Positions 58,749-64,000 of a DNA stretch of 64,000 nucleotides are shown in pieces. Below the pieces are notes generated by a model. It ran no database searches. It was given only the letters and a program-made list of their open reading frames with translations, and had not been told where the DNA came from. The stretch is from an uncultured Lachnospiraceae bacterium. GTDB lineage: Bacteria > Bacillota > Clostridia > Lachnospirales > Lachnospiraceae. The translations under genes and the position numbers were made by a program. The DNA lies in contig CANTEW010000006.1 of the NCBI GenBank assembly GCA_947652925.1, positions 1 to 64,000 on the forward strand, read 5' to 3'. Numbering within the stretch: the stretch's first letter is position 1; the number at the start of each line of letters is the position of its first letter.

Positions 58749-59615
58749 TTATTTGTACAGGGATGCCTTTCCGATCGTCTGGAAAAGTTCCAGTTTATGT
58801 TTTGCCACTTCTTTCATGGCTTCCATACAGAGAGGTTCGATCACATTGGGCTCTCTTAAGCTCTTATCCTGGAGGACTTCTCTCATCTTTTCAAAATAAG
58901 CAGCCTTGATATCGGAGGAGATATTGATCTTGTTGATCCCAAGTGTCACAGATTCCCCGATCTCTCTATCCGGATTGTTGGATCCGCCATGGAGTACCAG
59001 AGGGATATCGACTTTGGACGCGATCTCTTTCAAGATATCCAGTTTCAACTCCGGTTTCATCCCTGCCGGGTATAATCCGTGGCATGTCCCGATTGCCACC
59101 GCCAGTGTATCCACGCCTGTCTCTGCCACAAACTTCACAGCATCGTCCGGGTTTGTATAGATGATCTTCGCAGATCCGCCTTCCAGGTCTTCCGGTTCCA
59201 GAGAGCCGATCGTCCCCAGCTCTGCCTCGACAGATACATTGACCGGATGGGCTGCCTCGACGACTTTCTTCGTCCCGGCGATATTATCTGCAAAAGATAA
59301 CTCCGCTCCGTCAAACATGACAGATGTAAATCCGCTCTGGATCGCCCAGATGATCTTCCCAAAGTCTCCGCAGTGATCCAGGTGGATACATACCGGGACC
59401 GGTGACTTGTAGGCTTTTTCTTTGATCGCTGTCACCATCTCAGGGCCGATAAAGCTCAGCTCATCCGGATGGATCTCAATGATCACCGGCGAATCTGTCT
59501 CCTCGCATACATCCATGATCCCAAGGAACATGGAATAATCACTGATATTAAACGCCGGGAGCGCGAATCTGTTCTCTTTTGCCACCGACAAGATTTCCTT
59601 CATATTCATCAACAT
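58749..59615 (-). CDS. Class II ketose-bisphosphate aldolase 1
   Basis: 288 residues. Class II (zinc) aldolase barrel of the FbaA/GatY/KbaY kind: VCIHLDHCGDF (zinc His and Asp), VEAELGTIG, AVAIGTCHGLYP (His) and LVLHGGSNNPD are intact. It cleaves a ketose phosphate to dihydroxyacetone phosphate and an aldehyde. It has its own promoter (59656-59684) and GGAGG before the ATG at 59615. A second, divergent aldolase lies just upstream. Confidence 0.9.
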   Translation of the reverse strand: MLMNMKEILSVAKENRFALPAFNISDYSMFLGIMDVCEETDSPVIIEIHPDELSFIGPEMVTAIKEKAYKSPVPVCIHLDHCGDFGKIIWAIQSGFTSVMFDGAELSFADNIAGTKKVVEAAHPVNVSVEAELGTIGSLEPEDLEGGSAKIIYTNPDDAVKFVAETGVDTLAVAIGTCHGLYPAGMKPELKLDILKEIASKVDIPLVLHGGSNNPDREIGESVTLGINKINISSDIKAAYFEKMREVLQDKSLREPNVIEPLCMEAMKEVAKHKLELFQTIGKASLYK

Positions 59616-59655
59616 GATCTATTTCCTCCGTAAAATAATATTTTTTCTATCTTTC

Positions 59656-59684
59656 ATTTTAGTCCAGCAAACAATTGATGTCAA
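59656..59684 (-). promoter_or_regulatory. Internal promoter before aldolase 1
   Basis: Minus strand TTGACA (59679-59684), exact 17-bp spacer, TAAAAT (59656-59661). It would drive aldolase 1, the RpiR regulator and the genes below them apart from the kinase part of the locus. Confidence 0.7.
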
Positions 59685-59702
59685 TGATCGCCAAAAAATA
59701 TT

Positions 59703-60557
59703 TTAGAAATGGCACAGCGTCTCCATACGTTCTTCCAGATACGGCTGCAGCCTGGACTGGACGTATTCCGGCAGACCGATCACTTTTACCGGATCGGGGT
59801 TTTCTGCATTTTCAGCGGCAAACGCCGCCACTGCCTGATAATATCTCCCTAAGAATTCCGTGCCCAGGTTGAACTTATTGATCCCTTTTGAAAAAGCCAC
59901 CTGCAGCTGATCGTCCGGGATGCCGCTCCCGCCGTGGAGGACCAGAGGGACGTCTGTCGCCGCATGGATCTCCTCCAAACGCCCGATATCAAGCTTGGGC
60001 GTCTCTTTATATTCGCCATGGGCATTCCCGATGGAGACAGCCAGGGAATCCACTCCTGTCTCTTCACAGAATCTCTTTGCCGCGTCTGGTTTCGTATACA
60101 GATCCGTCTTGTCATTGTCAGAAGACGCAGCCGCTCCCACATGTCCGATCTCACCTTCCACAAAAACATCCGACTTATGTGCTTCTGAGACTACCTTCTT
60201 CGTCAGTGCGATATTCGTATCCAGATCGTTCATGGACCCATCGATCATGACCGAGCCGAAGCCTGCACGGATCGTCCTCATGACCGCCTCATAGCTGTAG
60301 TCGTGGTCACAATGGAGTCCGATCGGCACCCTCACCTCTCCCGCCATCTCTTTTACCATCGCTGCATATGCCTCAAACCCGGTCGTATGCTGGATCGTCA
60401 CATGCTCTGGGAACAACATGACGATGGCCGGTGTGTTGACAGCTTCTGCCGCGCAGACCACCGATCTGGCCATGATATGGTCCATACAGATAAATGCGAT
60501 CGCCGCTGTATTGCTCTGTTGTGCCATTTTTACGATATTTCCTACTTTTTCGTACAT
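59703..60557 (-). CDS. Class II ketose-bisphosphate aldolase 2
   Basis: 284 residues. The zinc and catalytic motifs are intact: GLHCDHDYSYE, VEGEIGHVG, VSIGNAHGEYKE and LVLHGGSGIPD. It is clearly homologous to aldolase 1 but much diverged, including a different N-terminus (MAQQSNTAAIAFICMDH) and C-terminus. The two may differ in substrate, or form a hetero-oligomer. It lies 26 bp after the kinase gene. AAGGAG precedes the ATG. Confidence 0.9.
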   Translation of the reverse strand: MYEKVGNIVKMAQQSNTAAIAFICMDHIMARSVVCAAEAVNTPAIVMLFPEHVTIQHTTGFEAYAAMVKEMAGEVRVPIGLHCDHDYSYEAVMRTIRAGFGSVMIDGSMNDLDTNIALTKKVVSEAHKSDVFVEGEIGHVGAAASSDNDKTDLYTKPDAAKRFCEETGVDSLAVSIGNAHGEYKETPKLDIGRLEEIHAATDVPLVLHGGSGIPDDQLQVAFSKGINKFNLGTEFLGRYYQAVAAFAAENAENPDPVKVIGLPEYVQSRLQPYLEERMETLCHF

Positions 60558-60583
60558 AATGTCTCCTTATCCTCTGTCGTCTA

Positions 60584-61792
60584 TCATTTTCTGTTCTCTT
60601 TGAGCAGACCTGGTAAAAGGCCGCCTGCGAATGAATCTCCAAGCCCGACCACGGTGGGATCCTCCACAAACTCCATATCTTTACAGGGGATACAGCTGAC
60701 CTGGCCATCCCACATCCTGCTTATCCTGTCACAAAATACTACACTGTCCGGCTTGTCAGGTATCTGCTTTGTCTTTTCCCACTCCTCCAGCGTAAGATCG
60801 TCCCCGCAGCGAAAACGTGTGGCGGACGTCAGCATCCCCCCTTCCAGGGCCCTGTGCATACTCTGCGCCATCTCGCCGTATGCCAGGACCCATGCTGCAG
60901 AATGAACGAGGATCGTTTTCATGCCGGAATTTTTGTGGACATACTCCACTGCATCTTTGACCGCCGCGGGATCACAGATATCGATCCGCTTTCCAATATA
61001 TTGCTGTAATTCGTCCTCATTCATGCTCAATACATGTACGACAGACGACAGCTGGTCATGCACATGATAGCGGAAACCTTTTTTGACATAACAGCCGTCC
61101 TCCAGGACGACGCATGCGTCATTGGGCAGATAAGACAGCAGAGCCTTTGTCTTCTCCATACAGTCTTCCAGCGCGTCCTGATCGATGACTTCACTGAAGC
61201 ACCCCAGCAGGAACACTTCTGCGTCCACGATCATCTTTCCGAATGTATCCGGCAGGATCGGCATATGTAAGCTGTCGATATCCCTGGAGACCATGAGCCG
61301 GTTCTCCCTGGGCGTAATAAAGTCGATATCATTGGCACAGATCCGGACACCGCCGCGGCACTGCAGGACTACATGCGGATAGATCTCGTCACGCGCTGCG
61401 CCCACGCCTGAGAGGACACGGACACGCGCGGGCATCAACCGTTTTACATGCTCATTGTAACAACTCGTCTGGAGTACCGTGTCATATCCCAGGCGGTCTA
61501 AGATGATCGCTGCACGGGTCGGCGTCCCCCCTAATGTGACCGCATATTTAAAATGTCCGGCAAACTGTTCACAGGCTTCTGCCGTATCCGGGACCATCTC
61601 TCCTCCGATCCCTTCTTTCAGATGGGCAAGGCTCGCGACCCAGACCGCCCTTTCGGAATCTATCTCCATATCCATCCGCAGCTCATCTGCATGGATATCA
61701 AATGCTCTGATCTGCTCTTCTACAACATGTGTGTCCCATACCAACTCATAGTCCACACATGTATGAAAACCCATGGCAATCTTCTCATTCAT
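60584..61792 (-). CDS. ADP-dependent phosphofructokinase/glucokinase family sugar kinase
   Basis: 402 residues. Features of the ADP_PFK_GK branch of the ribokinase superfamily: LGGTPTRAAIILDRLGYD, VHVLSMNEDELQQYIG (like the xxGMNExEL motif of archaeal enzymes), ILVHSAAWVLAYG, and the catalytic GLGDSFAGGLLPGLL near the end with the base Asp. Archaeal members use ADP as phosphoryl donor. In a bacterium this is uncommon, and the donor here is not proven. It should phosphorylate the ketose made by the cupin isomerase. AAGGAG precedes the ATG. Confidence 0.82.
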   Translation of the reverse strand: MNEKIAMGFHTCVDYELVWDTHVVEEQIRAFDIHADELRMDMEIDSERAVWVASLAHLKEGIGGEMVPDTAEACEQFAGHFKYAVTLGGTPTRAAIILDRLGYDTVLQTSCYNEHVKRLMPARVRVLSGVGAARDEIYPHVVLQCRGGVRICANDIDFITPRENRLMVSRDIDSLHMPILPDTFGKMIVDAEVFLLGCFSEVIDQDALEDCMEKTKALLSYLPNDACVVLEDGCYVKKGFRYHVHDQLSSVVHVLSMNEDELQQYIGKRIDICDPAAVKDAVEYVHKNSGMKTILVHSAAWVLAYGEMAQSMHRALEGGMLTSATRFRCGDDLTLEEWEKTKQIPDKPDSVVFCDRISRMWDGQVSCIPCKDMEFVEDPTVVGLGDSFAGGLLPGLLKENRK

Positions 61793-61842
61793 TCTGCATT
61801 TCTCCTTAAGTCAAGATATTGATCAATATGCCCCGCACCTTA

Positions 61843-62679
61843 TCAGCCTTTCACACCGCCTGAAGACATACCGGCGATAAAATATTTCTGGAAGAAGATA
61901 AACAGGATCAATACAGGGATAGAACCCAATACGCTCATCGCCATCATCTGGCTCCAATCATAAGCATGCTGTCCCATGAGCAGGTTAATGCCGATCGGGA
62001 CCGTACGCATCTCTGTCTTCTGTGTCAGAGCCAGTGCGAACAGATACTCATTCCACGCCTGCATAAACGTGTACATCCCTACAGATACCATACCAGGCAG
62101 AGATATGGGCACTAAGACCCCCCAGAGCGCTTTCCACCTGGAGCCGCCATCGATCATCACCGCCTCATCCAGCTCTCTGGACAGAGTGTTAAAATACCCC
62201 GTCATCATCAGGATACAATAGGGGAGCGTGGTGATCAGGTAAGTCAGGATCAGCGCAAAATATGTATCAAACAATTTTAACGCCACGATCATCCCCATGT
62301 ACGGGATCAGCAGTACGATAGGCGGGATCGCCTGGACACTGACGATCAGCGAATTGAACACACCCTTTCCCGGAAAATCAAAACGGCTGAACGCATACGC
62401 TGCCAGGATCCCCACAAACAATGTCACGAGTACAACGCACCCGGCCACGATGTAGCTATTTATGAAAAACCGCACTTTCATAGAATCCGTGAACACGGCC
62501 ACATAAGAGGCCAGACTTGCCGTCTCGTCAAAAAACTTCGGCGGCCAGGAAAAGATAGCAGAGTTATCCTTCAGTGAAGAACAGAACATCCATACGATCG
62601 GAAACGCCGCAAATATGCCGCCTATGACCAGAAGGACAGTCATGATGACTTTGATGTGTTTCTTATAACTCCCAACCAT
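61843..62679 (-). CDS. Sugar ABC transporter permease (MalG-like)
   Basis: 278 residues, six membrane segments. The EAA loop ELDEAVMIDGGSRWKALWGVLVPISLPG contacts the ATPase. It is the MalG/AraQ-type partner of the permease encoded just upstream (3-bp gap). It imports a carbohydrate for the downstream enzymes. No ATPase gene is present in the window; such importers often share MsmX-like ATPases. Confidence 0.95.
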   Translation of the reverse strand: MVGSYKKHIKVIMTVLLVIGGIFAAFPIVWMFCSSLKDNSAIFSWPPKFFDETASLASYVAVFTDSMKVRFFINSYIVAGCVVLVTLFVGILAAYAFSRFDFPGKGVFNSLIVSVQAIPPIVLLIPYMGMIVALKLFDTYFALILTYLITTLPYCILMMTGYFNTLSRELDEAVMIDGGSRWKALWGVLVPISLPGMVSVGMYTFMQAWNEYLFALALTQKTEMRTVPIGINLLMGQHAYDWSQMMAMSVLGSIPVLILFIFFQKYFIAGMSSGGVKG

Positions 62680-62682
62680 ACC

Positions 62683-63564
62683 CTATTCCCTCACTTTCTT
62701 CTGCTGCCTTACATAGAAGATAGCAATAAATACGCATACCACCAGCAGTACCGTCGCGGCTGTACCAGCCATACTATAGTCTACTTTCTGGAACGCCAGC
62801 TTGTAGATATAGATACTCAGAGTTTCCGTAGACTGGACCGGACCGCCGCCAGTCAGCATCCAGATAACATTAAAGGACTGCAGCGTCCAGATAAAGTCCA
62901 GCATAGCGATACTGATGAGGATCGGTTTCAGCTGGGGGATCGTGATGTGCAGAAAGCTCTTCGTCAGGGTGGCCCCGTCGATCGCAGCACTCTCATACAG
63001 ATCCCCTGAGATCCCCTGCAGCCCGGCAAGGATACTGATCATATAGAACGGATATCCGCACCAGATATTGATAAAACAGATCACGGCAAGCGCCAGATCC
63101 TTGTTGCTCAGCCACTCCGTATTCCTGCTCACCTGGGGCAGGGCAGACATCAGATAATTGATGATACCGGAAGGCTGCAGCATCAGCTTCCACAAGATCG
63201 CCACAACAGACGCCGTGAACACCCACGGCAATATGTAGACCACGCGGGCGATCGTCTTCGTCCTGTTTGTAAAATATTTCGAGTTCAGGAGCATGGCGAA
63301 TATCATCCCGATCACGAGATGCGCGACCACACTCACGACCACAAATATGATCGTATTGGACACCGCATTCCAAAATGAACTGTCCGCGAACAATTCCGCA
63401 TAGTTAGCCAGACCTACAAACTGGGGATCCGGCGATACGACTGCTTTGTCTACAAAAGAATAACGGATCACCATGATGATCGGTACCACCAAGAACACGA
63501 TCATCAGGACTAACGTAGGCAGCAGGTATCTATACGGCGCGGTCTTCTTTCCGAATAATTTCAA
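62683..63564 (-). CDS. Sugar ABC transporter permease (MalF/UgpA-like)
   Basis: 293 residues from the TTG at 63564, preferred over a TTG two codons upstream because GGAGG lies 8 nt before it. Six membrane segments, EAA loop DLYESAAIDGATLTKSFLHITIPQLKP. It pairs with the MalG-like permease and the binding protein at the window end. Confidence 0.94.
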   Translation of the reverse strand: MKLFGKKTAPYRYLLPTLVLMIVFLVVPIIMVIRYSFVDKAVVSPDPQFVGLANYAELFADSSFWNAVSNTIIFVVVSVVAHLVIGMIFAMLLNSKYFTNRTKTIARVVYILPWVFTASVVAILWKLMLQPSGIINYLMSALPQVSRNTEWLSNKDLALAVICFINIWCGYPFYMISILAGLQGISGDLYESAAIDGATLTKSFLHITIPQLKPILISIAMLDFIWTLQSFNVIWMLTGGGPVQSTETLSIYIYKLAFQKVDYSMAGTAATVLLVVCVFIAIFYVRQQKKVRE

Positions 63565-63596
63565 GATCAACCCCTCCTCGCATTATGATAATAAAA

Positions 63597-63628
63597 GGAA
63601 ACAGGACCAAAAGCCTGATCCTGTTTCC
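63597..63628 (-). terminator. Terminator between binding protein and permease genes
   Basis: GGAAACAGGA (63597-63606) pairs with TCCTGTTTCC (63619-63628); on the minus strand TTTTATT follows. Placed between the binding protein and permeases, it would let most transcripts stop and keep the binding protein in excess. Confidence 0.75.
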
Positions 63629-63652
63629 CAATGATCTCATCCCAGATCAGCT

Positions 63653-64000
63653 CTATTTCCCAGCTTCATCAAGATAGCCCTGCCAATTTTTCAACATCGC
63701 ATCACATTCCAGGTCACCTTCAAGATATAATACAAGGTCGTTTGTCATGGATGTCATCACATCGGAGGCATTTGCCAGACCGATATACTCGTTGATCACA
63801 TAGCAGTTTTTGTAAAGTTCATAGAAGGACTGGAACTGCTCCGGCGCCGCGCTATAATCCGGCTCAGCGACTGTACTGTTAGGGAATGCAGACATCTCTA
63901 CTGCCAAGCCTGCAGCAACAGAACCGTCTGTTCCGTCCAGGCCGCCAAGGAGATAATTAACAAATTTAGCCGCTTCTTCTTTATTCTCACTGGCTTCAGA
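63653..64000 (-). CDS. Sugar ABC transporter substrate-binding protein, C-terminal part
   Basis: Only the last 115 residues are in the window, and the frame is open to the edge. ENKEEAAKFVNYLLG followed by GLAVEMSAFPNS is the C-terminal pattern of family 1 extracellular solute-binding proteins. It is upstream of two sugar permeases on the same strand. Ligand unknown. Confidence 0.88.
   Translation of the reverse strand, partial: SEASENKEEAAKFVNYLLGGLDGTDGSVAAGLAVEMSAFPNSTVAEPDYSAAPEQFQSFYELYKNCYVINEYIGLANASDVMTSMTNDLVLYLEGDLECDAMLKNWQGYLDEAGK

Noticed and set aside
56214-64000. Sulfoquinovose degradation cluster
   Set aside because: The enzyme types are compatible, but no sulfoquinovosidase, sulfolactaldehyde enzyme or sulfonate exporter is present in the window, so the name is not justified.
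1-64000. tRNA, rRNA, known riboswitch or T-box leaders
   Set aside because: I looked in all gaps and saw no cloverleaf, T-box motif or riboswitch core that could be supported by eye.

Overview
The window looks like chromosome from a spore-forming, gut-type Clostridia, most likely Lachnospiraceae. The evidence is a GC content near 50%, AGGAGG-type ribosome binding sites on nearly every gene, frequent TTG and GTG starts, collagen-like surface proteins with a glycosyltransferase, and the low-GC Gram-positive order yceD-rpmF-plsX-acpP-rnc-smc-ftsY. The L32 N-terminus (MSICPKNK) and the split transketolase also fit. The family-level call is inference. There are no rRNA genes, tRNA genes, CRISPR arrays, prophage or transposase genes.

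Layout. 1-3 kb: two collagen-like proteins flank a glycosyltransferase, followed by a repeat-containing intergenic region. 3-8.4 kb: a GNAT protein, a ferredoxin-type aldo/keto reductase with a divergent MerR regulator, a SagB-like nitroreductase, and a DtxR-like regulator coupled to an SstT transporter. 8.4-15.4 kb: nagA, pyruvate carboxylase and an EF-G-like GTPase. 15.6-15.8 kb: a self-contained transcription unit for a 36-residue protein. 15.9-19.1 kb: tyrA-aroA-larE. 19-21.8 kb: a LigB-AMMECR1 fusion and a DUF362 ferredoxin-like protein. 21.8-30.5 kb: a large lipid, ribosome and chromosome operon read from a perfect consensus promoter, ending in ftsY and a threonine deaminase. 30.8-38.3 kb: split transketolase, malic enzyme, rpiB, an S-adenosylhomocysteine hydrolase and an SAH/MTA deaminase, with an AT-rich sulfotransferase-like gene inserted between the last two. 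38.3-40.5 kb: apbE divergent from a NusG-II protein and a Gx transporter. 40.5-43.7 kb: an L,D-transpeptidase with wall-binding repeats, divergent from a LicC-like cytidylyltransferase. 43.7-47.6 kb: HPr, cdaR, cdaA and two unknown membrane proteins. 47.7-54.6 kb: comFC, recD2, mreB/mbl and uvrA. 54.8-56.1 kb: a lone hisD. 56.2-64 kb: a sugar-catabolic locus with mutarotase-like protein, cupin isomerase, RpiR regulator, two class II aldolases, an ADP-dependent-type sugar kinase and an ABC importer cut off by the window end.

The most interesting points are a likely S-inosylhomocysteine route (deaminase plus a hydrolase with an altered adenine pocket), the sugar locus with an ADP-type kinase, the stand-alone 36-residue gene, a small family of dispersed repeats with inverted ends, the cdaA-linked unknown membrane proteins, and the collagen/glycosyltransferase island. 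Most of the rest is ordinary housekeeping sequence.
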